Source: Labia minor
Taxonomy: Eukaryota > Arthropoda > Insecta > Dermaptera > Spongiphoridae
NCBI GenBank assembly: GCA_963082975.1
Contig: OY720346.1
Location: forward strand, 24,174,720-24,238,719
Direction: 5' to 3'
DNA length: 64,000 nucleotides
In this document: in pieces, positions 37,736 to 49,471 of the stretch
Layout: every line of letters begins with the position of its first letter
How positions within the stretch are numbered: the first letter of the stretch is position 1
Made by a program: the position numbers and the translations under genes
Notes under the pieces: model-generated
What the model saw: the letters and a program-made list of their open reading frames with translations, nothing else
The model's database searches: none
What the model was told of the DNA's origin: nothing

Positions 37736-38215
37736 TACGACAAGTTCACCGTGACACGTGTAGACGATATCGTTTCAAATCATTTTCTATATTTGGCAAC
37801 TAATATATATATATATATATATAGGCGGGAGTACAAGTTGATCTGATTTCGAAGACATTTGTACAAATCAAAAGGCGAATGGAGAGATTGAAACCGGGCC
37901 TGGTACGGTGCGGGGGAGGGGTAATGATGGAGTGGTCAAACCTGGACATATGGACCATAAGAGCGGGCGTGTCCTCCATATGGGTATCGGTTGAAACAAC
38001 ACGCGATCCCCAAGATATTATGCCCGGATTCCTTTGCGAAACGACTGGTTGTATGGCACGTGGCCCGGATTCCGAACATCCACTGGACACCCACGACAAC
38101 ATGCCAAAAAAAATATCCTTGAATGACGAGAAGGCATCACTCAATCAGGTTGACATGTCAATGACTGCACAAATCAAATTTTCCACTCTAAAAGAACAAA
38201 CAAATAAATGAGAAA
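37735..38215. other. Single-copy island 16
   Basis: One of the most G+C-balanced blocks. Open frames of similar length on both strands (114 codons minus at 37800-38144; 110 codons plus at 37879-38211) overlap fully, which usually reflects composition rather than coding. Neither resembles a known protein. A (TA)n run precedes it at 37803-37822. Candidate conserved element or unrecognised exon. Confidence 0.3.
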
Positions 38216-38880
38216 CCCAACCCTGTGCCTAACCATGTAATATATTTCAATTTAACTTCAAAATGAAATTGGAATGGGAAGGGATCACTTAACATAACAA
38301 TTGGTCATAATATATAATAATCGACTCTTCATTCTTAAAACACCAATTGTAAATTTTTTTGGATAAATTTAGTTTATTGGCCAACATGATTTAAATGTAT
38401 TTTATAATTAATTCAATTATATTTTAAATATCTTAACCAGATCTTGTACTCAAATTCAGGAGTAAAAATAAAAATAATCGCGGGTGAATAAATGAAACAA
38501 AATTATTTAAATAATCATAAAAGGGATGAATTATAGTTGGATTAATGAGTGTTACTGCTTTACCAGCTGTGTTCTGTTCTTAAACTTTCAAGTAATATAA
38601 TAAAAATCTGTTGTTTGTTTTTATATGTTGATAGAAAAACATTTTTTTTAACTTATTTTTTAAGTTTTTTTATTAATCACATATCATTTGAAAATTAATT
38701 ATATATCATTTATATAAATTGGAAGTTTTTCTTTATTATATGTCGTAAATGAAAGTAGTAAGATAGTCCTTGTTCGATAACAAACTACCTCTGATAAAAA
38801 TTACTAAATTTTTTGAACAATCGCAATATTTAATTGGATTTGATATATTTGATTTGTGAATGCTTTTGAAAAGTGAATTG
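38216..38880. other. A+T-rich filler
   Basis: Nothing recognised. Confidence 0.4.
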
Positions 38881-39190
38881 GAGTGATTTTGAATTTTGTC
38901 GGTGATTATTTGTCACCCTGTAAAGGAGTCGATGATGAAGGAGATACTTGACCTAGAGTAATTGTCCCTTGAATTGCCTAGCACCTCGAATCCTGTTCGA
39001 TACGATTATTTTAGTAAATGTTGCGATTTATGACCTCCAATGTCAATAATTGATGAATGATCCTGGACTTGAAGTGCAAATCGATTCTCATCTACATAGA
39101 TGATTGCGAAACACTTTACTCACAGGAGAGGGGTTGGAAAAGGAAGCGATCTATAATCATTATCGAGCGCCAAGTGGGTTTACCGTTATT
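38880..39190. other. Single-copy island 17
   Basis: Mixed block with homeodomain- or PBC-like patterns (TGTCAATAATTGATGAATGA near 39041-39060, GCAAATCGATT near 39077, CGATTTATGACC near 39025). No frame worth noting. Candidate enhancer by resemblance only. Confidence 0.3.
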
Positions 39191-39603
39191 TTAAAAACAA
39201 AAATAAAATTTGTTATTATTTTTACAAACAAAGAACATTACGTTGAAGAAGAAATTATTTAAAAAAAAAAGAATAACAATTTTTTATATGTATTATATAG
39301 TTTTTTTAAAATATACCTATTATATGTATGACATGAGTACTAATACAAATAATTATATAATAATTTATAAGAAGGTTACGATTGGGTATGAATTTATTAT
39401 ATATATATATATATATATATGTCAAACAATAAATTTTATATATAAATATATATCTGTACAACTCAAATTATTAACAGATTACTGTGAACTGTGAACTAGA
39501 AATAATATTATATCAAATCAATTATTTTATAAAGTCCACTGACTATTAAAAATACAAAACAAAGAATAAAATAAAATTTTAGACAATAATAATAAAAAAT
39601 TAG
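39191..39603. other. A+T-rich filler
   Basis: Includes a (TA)n run (39399-39420). The 94-codon frame through it is low complexity. Confidence 0.4.
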
Positions 39604-40043
39604 CTGGAGTGTCTCCACTCGACTATCTCGCAATTTGAATTGGATTAAATAACATAATATATTATATTTAAATTAAATTTAATTAATTATAAATTATAAA
39701 TAATAAATATTAAACCAGCGCATGTTTGGCTCTTTGTTGATGGCCTCACGTCACGTGTTGGCGCGTGAGATTTGCAGTGTTAAAAAATTAATTCTGGTAA
39801 TTTCAGCGAATCAATCAAGCTGAAATTCTATATATAGCAGTTTTATACAATTATTAATCATGTGAAAAATTATCAAACATATATTTTTATTTTATTTTTA
39901 AAAAATCAAAACGTTGTAGGTAATGACCCTCTTCCGGTTGAGCTACATTTCTCAAAAGTTGATAGAAAACTATGAATTTTGAATAATGTCCATGTACCAA
40001 ATTTCATCATTCTAGCTCAAACCGTTTTTGCGTAATCTTGTCT

Positions 40044-40126
<83 letters not shown>

Positions 40127-40241
40127 GTCATTTTTCTCAACCTTAGTGAAAATGATTCAGGAACCTTCAAAACGTATAAAAACATCAAAATCTCAACATC
40201 GAAAATTTTCATGATCGCAATACTATCTCTGGCGAGATAGT
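39604..40241 (-). mobile_element. Family A Helentron-like element, copy 5, expanded (CA)n
   Basis: The 3' hairpin end is at 39604 and the ACTATCTC-type palindrome end at 40222-40241. The microsatellite is the longest of the family: CATA units then (CA)n over about 40045-40126. A short internal deletion removes the block that reads ACGGTCACTTTAGAGG in other copies (near 39895). Otherwise full length, with no coding capacity. Confidence 0.65.
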
Positions 40242-41595
40242 AATAAAATATATTTTTTAAATATTTATTTTTGATGAAGAATACTTAAGTTTTGAATCTT
40301 AAAATATTTTTATTAAAATTTGAAAATATTCCAAATGTTGAAGAAAAAGAAAATTAAATTATGTTGACCTTTGGCCCTAAATGAATTTGATATTATCTTT
40401 ATGTGAAATAAAATACAAATAAATATATCAAAAAGTTATGTTTTTAAAATATATGATATTAAAATACTTTCTTCTTTTTTTTTTATTTTTATTAAATTTA
40501 AAAATGATTGTAATTAATTATTTATAAATGTTGAAAATAATAAAATAGTTTCTAAAGCTAATGAAAATATATAAATATATTGGATTGAAATTTGTTGTGA
40601 TTGGAAACATATTTTAAACATATTAATTATGTTATATCTTTATTCTGTGATAGGAAAAAGTACTTACATTGAATTTGATATAATTTCCATTCTTTGATTT
40701 TTAAAAATTTTTGTTTGTAAAATTTATAAAGTAACTATTAATGAAAATTTTGAAAATATATGTATATTTAAAAATTCGATGAACTTGGATTTATATGGAT
40801 GGTACTCATGGATGGTACTCATAAATTTATTTCAAGAATAATTTAAAATATAAGTAATACATGTAAAAAGGGAATATTATAAATTAAAAACGGTTAATTA
40901 TCATTTTAAAGAAGTAATCTGTGATCGAGATTATAAATTTGATATAAAAATAAAATTCCACCATCCAGTATTAATTAAGTTGAATTTTAATATAAATACA
41001 TTTTTTTTTTTGATAAAATTTATTTTATAAAAATCTATTAAAAAGCATTTTTTCAAATTTTATTTGATATATAACTTTATAATGCAAATATTTAACAGCT
41101 CTAGAGAAAAAGATCATAAAAGAATTTTAAATTTTTCAAAAATTATTTCTAAATATAGAGTAAAGTATTAAAGTATCGATTAATATCTACTTCCATTATA
41201 TGAGAATATAAATTCAAATAGGAAATACTTTAAAACAACGTGACATATAATCCTTAGTTATAGATTATAGATTATTAAATAATTATATTCAGTAATAAAT
41301 ATTTAATTCTATTTATATTCGATTTTATCAGTATTTTTTCTATAATTAATTTTATTTAATTTAATTTATTGCATCTTATCTTTATTATTTATCCTAAAAG
41401 TATTTTAAAACATATTAATATAAATTATAATATATATACATTTAATATTTATTAAAAAAAGATCTGTTTATAATTACTTGTGTCTTAAAATATTTTTTTT
41501 AATTAATTAATTGATATATGGCAGTTCTATTAATTAGTTTAATTATTGGAGATAAAAATAAATTAAGACTTAAAAGGTATAACCTTTAGAAAAAT
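40242..41595. other. A+T-rich filler
   Basis: About 1.3 kb with a short tandem GGATGGTACTCAT duplication near 40797-40821. No gene. Confidence 0.45.
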
Positions 41596-42102
41596 CTGGA
41601 GTGTCTACTATTTGAATTGGATTAAATAACATATATTAAATTAAATTAAATTAAATTAAATTAATTAAATTATAAATTAAAATAAATAAATAATATTTAT
41701 TAAACCAGCGCATGTTTGGCTCTTTGGCTGAAATTCTATATATAGCAGTTATATATAATTATTAATCATGTGAAAAATTATCAAACATATATCTTTATTT
41801 TTACGGTCACTTTAGAAGAAAAAAAATCAAAACGTTGTAGGTAATGACCATCTTCCGGTTAAGCTACATTTCTCAAAAGTTGATAGAAAACCATGAATTT
41901 TGAATAATGCCCTTGTACCAAATTTCATCAATCTAGCACAGACCGTTTTTGCGTAATCTTGGTTACATACATACACACACACACACACACATTTTTCTCA
42001 ACCTTAGTGAAAATGATTCAGGAACCTTCAAAACGTATAAAAACATTAAAATCTCAACATCGAAAATTTTCGTGATTGCAATACTATCTCTGGCGAGATA
42101 GT
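41596..42102 (-). mobile_element. Family A element, copy 6, internally deleted
   Basis: The 3' end begins CTGGAGTGTCTACTATTTGA, so part of the hairpin and all of the subterminal ACTATCTCGC box are deleted. A further deletion joins GGCTCTTTG directly to GCTGAAATTC near 41723. The (CA)n run is at about 41976-41991 and the 5' palindrome end at 42083-42102. A defective copy that could not mobilise by its ends if the 3' hairpin is required. Confidence 0.6.
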
Positions 42103-43090
42103 AAAAATTAGATATTAAAATCAGGTTTGTGCATAAAATTTCTTCAAAGTTCTATTTTATATTTATTTATAATATAATATTATATTTTTATTATTTTCAC
42201 AGCATTCAAAAATGTGTAAAATTTGTATATTCAAAAGAATAAATATACAATGTAGATCTAACAAAAAATAATACATGTTATTTACTAAGCCTATACTAAC
42301 TTCGACATAAATGTTTTTGAATAATTTAATTAAGTAAACATTCAAATTGATTTCTTTATATCTAAGTACATATATCTCCAATGTAAATAAATAGAGTATA
42401 GGTTTGTTATTATATAAAACATAGTACAAGTTTTAAGGGTGTTTTTTTTTCTCAGGAGCTAGTCTTGCTCTCACTATTAATTTATTTATTATTATATTTC
42501 TTTTTATTTATTTATTATTGAAAAACTTCTTTTGAAAAGATAAGATGTATGGAAACAGGTATATAAAAGAGTTGAATTGAGTGTGGAAAAAACCTGTTTG
42601 ATGAAAGAGGCATAAAAATATATAAAAATAAATGAAATTTCAAAAAAAAAAAATAAAAATAAAAAAAAAAGAATTATTGATATGTATTTGAGCCAACCCG
42701 CATCTAAGAAATTCAATTGAAATGAATTAATAAAATAATTTAAATTTTTCTCTATTTTACTAGATTATTCTAAAACTAAAGTCTCGATTGAATATTAGCT
42801 TAAACATTTCTCAAAAAGTCCTAAAAGAAATAAATTCTAAAAAGTTTTTGAAGGCGTTTTTAACGTGTATCACCGAAAATAAATAAATACCATTGGGTTT
42901 TAAATTATTAGTTAGTTTTAATATAAAAATTAACATAATTTAAAAAAATGATTTTTTTCCAAATTTATTTGCCTATTTTTTTTTATTATTGATAACTCTA
43001 ACTAAATCAATAGAAGAATATCACACGTAGGGATTCATTGTCCTTTTAATAAAATAATATATAATCAATAGGCGAAGATAAGATCTTTTT
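42103..43090. other. A+T-rich filler
   Basis: Two minus-strand low-complexity frames (42163-42429, 42504-42716) look like composition artefacts. Nothing else seen. Confidence 0.45.
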
Positions 43091-43711
43091 ACCGACCGAC
43101 GATAGTAAGGGAGGTATTGTTTTCACACCAAATTTCACATGTGGAGATTTTTACATATCTCCACGAATCATGCATTTTCTAAACAGAAAAAAGTATTTTT
43201 AGCATGATGTCTGTCCGTCTGTCCGTCCGTATAGATGTGTACAGCCTGAACGGCTCAACCGATTTTGATGAAATTTGGTATATTTACTTAATGCATCAGT
43301 GGGATAAATTGATCAACTTTTGGTGCACATCCGTGAACCGGAAGTGGTAGTATTAGCGATCGACGATAGGAAGGGAAGGGTTATTTTCACACCAAATTTC
43401 ACATGAGGAGATCTTTTTATATATCACCACGAATCATGCACTTTGTATTGGTTTTATCCTCGGGAAAAATCATCTTCATTATGTTTTTCTTAATTTAAAA
43501 TTATATGACGTCATCCAGCCATTCATGACGTCACAGCCTGGTCTTACATATATATTATAAATAAAATAAAATTAAAAATATTTATGTTATATGCCTATAT
43601 GTTTTTTATTACATTAATAGATATATTAAAATTATTTGAAATTGTTTCTGTAGCTGGAAATTAATTTACTTCAAACCGTCGGTCGGTTCGGACCTGGCCA
43701 CAGGTCAACTT
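43091..43711 (+). mobile_element. Family B Helentron-like element, copy 4
   Basis: ACCGACCGACGATAG start, short (GTCY)n at about 43210-43230, all core boxes, and an intact GACCTG-GCCA-CAGGTC hairpin at 43691-43706 before AACTT. The two internal modules are 43097-43179 and 43361-43444. Shares diagnostic variants (CCGTGAACCGG; TATGCCTATATG) with copy 5 only 1.1 kb away. No coding frame. Confidence 0.75.
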
Positions 43712-44010
43712 ATTTAATAAGAGTTTAAAAGATAAAATGAGGGGGAGGATGTTGAGAATTATAAAAATAAAATGTGCCTTATTTATAAAATTAAAATATT
43801 ATTGTTACTAAGAATAAGGTTTAAATGTGTTTATTTTTTAGATCTCATTAACCTAATATATAATAGGTTTCATCAATGATAGATAAAAATAAATTAATAT
43901 TTTATTGTTATAATATAAAATTTTATTATTTAAATGTTCTTTCAGAACAATTTCTTCTTTTCAATTGAACTTTAGTTTCTTCTTTTATTCTCTTTTTTTC
44001 ATACTAAATA
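43712..44010. other. A+T-rich filler
   Basis: Nothing recognised. Confidence 0.4.
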
Positions 44011-44400
44011 AGTTATTGAGAAAACGGCAAGGTTAGTTGTTGGATTCCACTTCCAGACTACCAGACTACCAATAACCTGTAAAGCGATCGCAATATTGAA
44101 TTATTTTTATGGGCGTTCCATTCAAGTAAGTCGATGAAAAGCCATTGTATTTGCATAAAGAGCCAAAAGGGAACAAAAATCTCTACGAGTTAACTGGATT
44201 TATGACTGAAAAAATCTATATTCATAAAATAATAACAATAATCATTCCCTAAAGAAGAGGATAATCGGATACGTTGGGAATAAAAGACCAGAGAATTGAC
44301 CTCCGATAAAGGTCACAACCACCGACAGAGATCCTGGCCATGCCCCGGGGGGCTGAAAGGGATGAAAAATTATTGGTGACCTTATGAGAAATAATACCAT
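44010..44400. other. Single-copy island 18 between family B copies
   Basis: Mixed block with ACTACCAGACTACCA near 44057, ATTTGCATAAAG (octamer-like, 44150), CGATAAAGGTCACAACC (nuclear-receptor-like, 44304) and GCCCCGGGGGGC. No coding frame. It lies between two closely related family B insertions. Confidence 0.3.
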
Positions 44401-44778
44401 ACATAACGATAAATAGTGATCTTATAAGATTTTGTGAAAATTTGTTTTTATCAGTACAAGAATCAAAGCAAAGTATCGAGATATTAGCATATCAAATTGT
44501 AAGTTTTTATTTGTTACTGAAGATTTTTCGAAAGGAGAGAAAAATTAAAATAATTTCAGGGACGAAAGTTGAACTACAGAATACTCTAAATTATGGCCGC
44601 CACATATTACTTCTACTATTATAAGGAATTTTATACTATTTCTATTTATGTTAATTATAACATTTCTCTAAAACTTTTAATATATTTTTCATTAAGCATT
44701 TTTGCTCAAAAAATTCCGACATATAAATAATTTTATTCAATTAAATATAAAGTAAAATTTTATTTTTTATAAATATTT
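44401..44778. other. A+T-rich filler
   Basis: A 60-codon frame (44442-44624) is unrecognised and unremarkable. Confidence 0.4.
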
Positions 44779-45430
44779 ACCGACCGACGATAGTAAGGGA
44801 GGTATTGTTTTCACACCAAATTTCACATGTGGAGATTTTTACAGATCTCCACGAATCATGCATTTTCTAAACAGAAAAAAGTATTTTTAGCATGATGTCT
44901 GTCCGTCCGTCCGTCTGTCCGTCCGTCCGTCCGTACGTATAGATGTGTACAGCCTGAACGGCTCAACCGATTTTGATGAAATTTGGTATAATTACTTAAT
45001 GCATCAGTGGGATGAATTGATCAACTTTTGGTGCAAATCCGTGAACCGGAAGTGGTAGTATTAGCGATCGACGATAGGAAGGGAAGGGTTATTTTCACAC
45101 CAAATTTCACATGAGGAGATTTTTTTATATATCACCACGAATCATGCACTTTGTATTGGTTTTATCCTAGGGAAAATCATATTTATTAGTTTTTTCTTGA
45201 TTTAAAATTATATGACGTCATCCAGCCATTCAAGACGTCACAGCCTGGTCTTACATATAAATATATACATATATTATAAATAAAATAAAATTAAAAATAT
45301 TTATGTTATATGCCTATATGTTTTTTATTACATTAATAGATATATTAAAATTATTTGAAATTGTTTCTGTAGCTGGAAATTAATTTACTTCAAACCGTCG
45401 GTCGGTTCGGACCTGGCCACAGGTCAACTT
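44779..45430 (+). mobile_element. Family B Helentron-like element, copy 5
   Basis: Nearly identical to copy 4 by eye over most of its length. It has a longer (GTCY)n run (about 44898-44935) and a small (TA)-rich insertion near 45255. The 3' hairpin is intact. The second module begins near 45069. No coding frame. Confidence 0.75.
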
Positions 45431-46110
45431 ATTTTTTTTTAACATTAAAAGAAAGTGAAGGATAATAGTCTATTAAGAAATTTTTATACATTTTTATAAA
45501 CATATTGTTCATATCTAAAAAAATAAAAACATTAAATTGTTTTAATTTTTTATAATAATAATAATTTAATAATTATTATTTCAGGTGGGATGGTATTTTT
45601 CATATTAAAGGTAGATTGCATGAATTACATGCCTGATCTATAGATCATTGAGAATCGTTGTCAAGCGGATGACATCAAGGAGGGAAGAAGGTATTTCAGT
45701 ATATTTTCATAAAAGGAAATTGTCATTATATAACATTAATTCAAAATACATAACAATAAATTGTTAATAAATTATATAATTAAAACTATTATTTACAAAA
45801 AAAAAATAATTTTAGAAAAAATGAATATTAATATAATAAATTCAAATTAACTAATTAATTTATTCTATAATGTTAACATTTATTATACTTTATTTCATTC
45901 TTGATTTATATTGTGTGATTCTATTCGTATTTGGTCGATTTATATTCTTAATATAAATTTTTATATTAAATAATTAGTCACATGAATAATTTAACAATTT
46001 TTAATTATAGGGATAAGGAATAAAGCGTTCAAATGTGATTTTAAAGCCGTTTTGTATTTAATAGTATTTAATTGTTTTTAATGTTTTTTTCTAAATTTAT
46101 ATATATATAT
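45431..46110. other. A+T-rich filler
   Basis: Contains a small mixed patch (45580-45700) with TTATTTCAG/GTGGGA. No element recognised. Confidence 0.4.
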
Positions 46111-46124
46111 AGGATTTTGTTGAA

Positions 46125-46440
46125 ATTCACACCATAGATAATATTTATAAAGAAACATATACTATATTTGATACTATACTTAATTTAACTTCATTTAAAT
46201 TTACTATTTTACGTTAAGAAAGTACTAATAACGTTGAATCCAAGTCATCCATATTGAAATTTGCCTCTTTTTAATTGATATTTTATTAATATTTTTTTAT
46301 AATTGAAATATTTTAAAATTTTTTATTTCATTTCGAAATCAAATTAAAAATATTTATTTTAATAATAATTTAGAATCAAATTACGAAATATATTTATCAT
46401 TACCCCACCTAAAAAAATATTCATGAATATGCAACATATA
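46125..46440 (+). repeat. Family C interspersed repeat, copy 2
   Basis: Parallels 3445-3765: TTGAAATTCACACC, GTCATCCATATTGAAATTTG, ATATTTTAAAATTTTTTATT, TTTCGAAAT, then TTAGAATCAAATTACGAAAT and ATATATTTATCATT. The right part present in copy 1 appears displaced to about 47220-47311, as if another element (46640-47058) had inserted. No coding. Confidence 0.5.
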
Positions 46441-46639
46441 ATACATATGTACAATTATAAAAGAAAGAATTTCAATTAAATTGTTGAATAAATTTGATCT
46501 AATAATATTAAATAAATTATATTATATTAATTAAAATGTTTTTTTAGATTAAATTATAAATAATATATAAATGATATTTGATTATTATAAATAAATAGAA
46601 AAAAATATAACCACCTTTCTTAATCCTTCTTTCTTAAGT

Positions 46640-47058
46640 AAAATATAGTCAAGTACAGGTAGGAATATAATTTCAGAATTTCACAGTTTGTAGATTTCTA
46701 TCAAAATTTCGTCAAAATCGGTTAACCGGAAGTGGTACTTTACCTACACTGGTTGCGTTTACCTTTCAAGTAAAGTACCAGTTTGCTTGGAGATATTTGC
46801 TTCCTATTTTGTATATAGATTTAAAAATATGAAAAAAATTCAGATACCAAATTTCATCATGATCTGACTACCGGAAGTGACATTTTACCTATACAAGAAG
46901 CTTTAGGTGTAAATTATAAATATATATAATAGTGTTAAACCATTTTACTTTATAATTTAAATTAATTGGTTTGTTTATTTTTATTGTTGTTAAAACATAA
47001 TAATAATAATCTAATTACCTATTTATATGCGGGAAAGTCTAGGGGAGGACACTCCCGC
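46640..47058 (+). mobile_element. Degenerate third Helentron-like element
   Basis: The 3' end reads GCGGGAAAGTC then TAGGGGAGGACACTCCCGC then T-rich sequence, close to the family A end (GCGAGATAGTC, GAGTGGAGACACTCCAG). A GCGGGA/TCCCGC stem can form across it. The interior has ACCAAATTTCATCATGATC and TTTCGTCAAAATCGGTTAAC, echoing the family A and B core, and ACCGGAAGTGGTAC, echoing family B. The 5' boundary is unclear. Class assignment is inference. Confidence 0.45.
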
Positions 47059-47060
47059 TT

Positions 47061-47312
47061 TTTAAAGTATATAATAATAAATTGTATAAATTTGTTAAAG
47101 GGTCGAGCGATAGCTCGGTGTTCCTTCCAGGTATTAAAATGAAAATCAATTTATTTTAATTAATTTGAAACATTTTAGGAAACAAATTTTTAATGGGTCA
47201 CTTTTAGAAATCCCATTTAACAATTGTAATAAATAATTAAAAAATTGTAAAATTTTTAAAGTATATAATAATAAATTGTATAAATTTGTTAAAGGGTCGA
47301 GCAATAGCTCGG
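47061..47312. repeat. Direct repeat pair with hairpins, 194-bp spacing
   Basis: About 57 bp beginning TTTAAAGTATATAATAATAA and ending in the CGAGC-NNNN-GCTCG hairpin plus GTGTTCC occurs at 47061-47125 and again at 47255-47319, with one base change inside the hairpin loop. This could be a duplication of an element terminus or a two-unit satellite. Confidence 0.6.
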
Positions 47313-47499
47313 TGTTCCATGTACTATATATATATATATATTATCAAAGGAAATGATAATGTCGACATCTTCCCTTTTACAAATATCATCTTTGATTTAT
47401 CCGGAAGGATATAATATATTAAAATGTAAATTTAAACTTAGCTATTGAAGGAAAAATCTAATGAACACTATATATATATATATATATATATATGAAGGG

Positions 47500-47860
47500 A
47501 TGATGTTAGAGAAAATGGAATGGGGAATGGAGAGATGCACAGATGCGCGGATCTCGAATCGAGACAGGCCGGAAGCAGAGCAAAAAAAAAAAAAATACCG
47601 GCTCCTGGTCCTGAGTCCTAGTGGGGTCCCCTATCAAGCGTGCACGTGTTATGCACCTTCAGGTGCAGGCCTAAATGAAAAAGGAAACCCATTTAATTGC
47701 CTAGATTAAGTCTCGGTCTGAGGGACCAAAAAAGCCTTCAAGACATTCCACTCGGAATTAATAATTCGTTGATGCTTAATACTCGATTCTCCATTACAAC
47801 TAAGCAAGTTCTTTCTTCGCGATGGTATCCTTTAAAATACGCATGATTTCATCTTTCGAA
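47500..47860. other. Single-copy island 19
   Basis: Preceded by (TA)n at 47469-47492. Balanced sequence with an 82-codon frame (47461-47709) that starts inside the microsatellite and resembles nothing. Contains GCACGTGTTATGCACC and CTTCAGGTGCAGGCC. Candidate non-coding element. Confidence 0.25.
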
Positions 47861-47974
47861 ATGAAAAATTAGAATGACAAATAAATAAATCTCAGTATTT
47901 CAATATCATTTAGTAAATATTTAGAAAAATTTTAAAATTAAATTTTAACTAAAGATACAGGCATCCCTATAGAT

Positions 47975-48276
47975 CAGGGATGTCCAACCTTTTAATTTAA
48001 TGGGGCACATCGCAAACTTAAATATTTATCTGGGCCGCAAAATTACCAGTTAAGCCTAGCTAGTGAATGTCTCTAAACTTATGGAGATTTTTGGGGATAA
48101 AGGTGGTTTTTTGTTTTTGAATGTTGCAGCCTTTTTTTTATAGCCTCGAAGTTATAGGTCGCTTGCCGGACTGTGAATTCTTTAAAATTTAACTCCAAAA
48201 TGAGTCGATAGTGGGCCGCATCAAAATTTTGAGTGGGCCGCAATGCGGCCCGCGGGCCGCGTGTTGGACATCCCTG
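47975..48276. mobile_element. hAT-type MITE
   Basis: Ends CAGGGATGTCCAACCTTTT and (inverted) CAGGGATGTCCAACACGCGG. The 8-bp sequence CTATAGAT lies directly outside both ends (47967-47974, 48277-48284). Subterminal GGGCCGC repeats (48208-48260) and a GCGGCCCGCGGGCCGC palindrome are present. The CAGGG terminus with an 8-bp duplication identifies hAT. No coding frame, 302 bp. Confidence 0.85.
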
Positions 48277-48284
48277 CTATAGAT

Positions 48285-48640
48285 GAATAGATATTAGAAG
48301 ACTTGGGACAGGGAGGAGAAATATTATATGAGAGATTTTAAATAATGACAAATTGATTCAATTTGTTCACATTCAAAAATATGTACTTTATTTATTTTAT
48401 TTAAATGAAAAAAATTTGTATTTTTACTTTTTATGAATGTTGACTGTCGCATCCATTCAAATATAATATTTTAATCAACAGATCTGATATAAAAGTATAA
48501 ATTAATAGTTTGTTTTTCTATTAATTATATTTATATATATTTAATATTTAATTAATTAATTCTTACAGACTATAAGGTCAAATTGTTCCATTAGTGTACA
48601 TGAATAAATTCTAAAAAAAAAAAATTAATTAATTAATTTA
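48285..48640. other. A+T-rich filler
   Basis: Nothing recognised. Confidence 0.4.
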
Positions 48641-48653
48641 GTGTTGATCAAAT

Positions 48654-49471
48654 GATTTCTACACAGGAAGCCTGAGTTCGAATCCCACCATAGAACTCAA
48701 GATTATATATTTATTTAATTAATTAATAAAAATAAAAATAAAAATAAAAATCTAATTCAATTTAACATCGGTTGCTGCGGGTAGCGGGTAGATACCTTCT
48801 CACGATCCCGGTGAGAGACAGATCTACCTCAGTGGGTGGCGCCCACTGCCCTACGCGAGCACATGCATTTTCTCTCATTCCTCGACCGAGGGAGTGCATG
48901 CCCTACCCAAATCATCCATCCAGACCCAATCCCCTTTATTTCCACTTCCTTCTTTCCAATCCACGCGTCAGGCTGTAGCGACAGGCCGGCTGGATCATCT
49001 TCGCGTCGCATCAACAATTAATGGAGAAATGTTATACGGTTAACGGCTGGGGCGTCCCCTGCAAGCGACGCGCATTGTCAGCACCCGGGCGATGCGAGAA
49101 ATGGGTTAGGGTTACCCTCCTATGGACGAGGTGGGCTAAAGAAGATAGTCCAACATCCACATCTACATACATCTACATCCACATCAACATCGACACCATC
49201 ACCGAACATCGTCACATCGGTCAGCATCAGCATCATTGCCATCAACCTCACATCAAAAAGTCGTCAACACCATCATCACCGTCATCGAAGGTTGAGTACC
49301 AAAAAAGACCGCGTGGGAGGCCTAAAACCAGCTGGTCCTGCCGTATAACGGGAGATCTAATGGCATCTGGTCTCTCTACAGACGACGCCAACAACAGATT
49401 TAGTTGGCGCCAATTTACGAGAAGAGCCGACCCCACACCCCTTGGGAAATAAGGCTAAGAAGAAGAAGAAG
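48654..49471 (+). mobile_element. Composite retro-insertion (tRNA-like head, LINE tail)
   Basis: The 14-bp sequence AGTGTTGATCAAAT occurs just before (48640-48653) and just after (49472-49485), consistent with target-primed reverse transcription. The left part contains GAGTTCGAATCCC (48674-48686), a B-box-like match as in tRNA-derived SINEs, then an (AATAA)n-like A+T tract. From about 48768 it becomes G+C-rich and ends in (AAG)n next to the right duplication. The right part encodes a LINE-type C-terminal tail (49306-49437). Either a SINE fused to a LINE 3' end or two nested insertions. Confidence 0.6.
49021..49452 (+). pseudogene. LINE C-terminal reading-frame fragment
   Basis: An open frame of 143 codons. 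Residues 1-95 include a low-complexity stretch from ACATC-type repeats (residues 43-90) that is unlikely to be authentic protein. Residues 96-138 carry RPRGRPKTSW, then DLMASGLSTDDANNRFSW and RRADPT, matching the GRPKTRW...DRxxWR...ADP tail I know from the C-terminus of LINE reverse-transcriptase polyproteins. No reverse-transcriptase or endonuclease domain remains, so this is a 5'-truncated copy. The frame stops 20 bp before the (AAG)n tail, as expected for an element with a very short 3' UTR. Confidence 0.6.

Noticed and set aside
37800..38211. Overlapping 110- and 114-codon frames as genes
   Set aside because: Equal-length frames on both strands over the same bases, one ending in (TA)n-derived IYIYIY, with no family resemblance. 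Composition explains them.
40028..40240. 70-codon frame with HTHTHT repeats
   Set aside because: It is the translated (CA)n microsatellite inside family A copy 5.
48674..48686. A true tRNA gene at the B-box-like motif
   Set aside because: No cloverleaf, acceptor stem or convincing A box could be formed; it fits a SINE-like remnant better.
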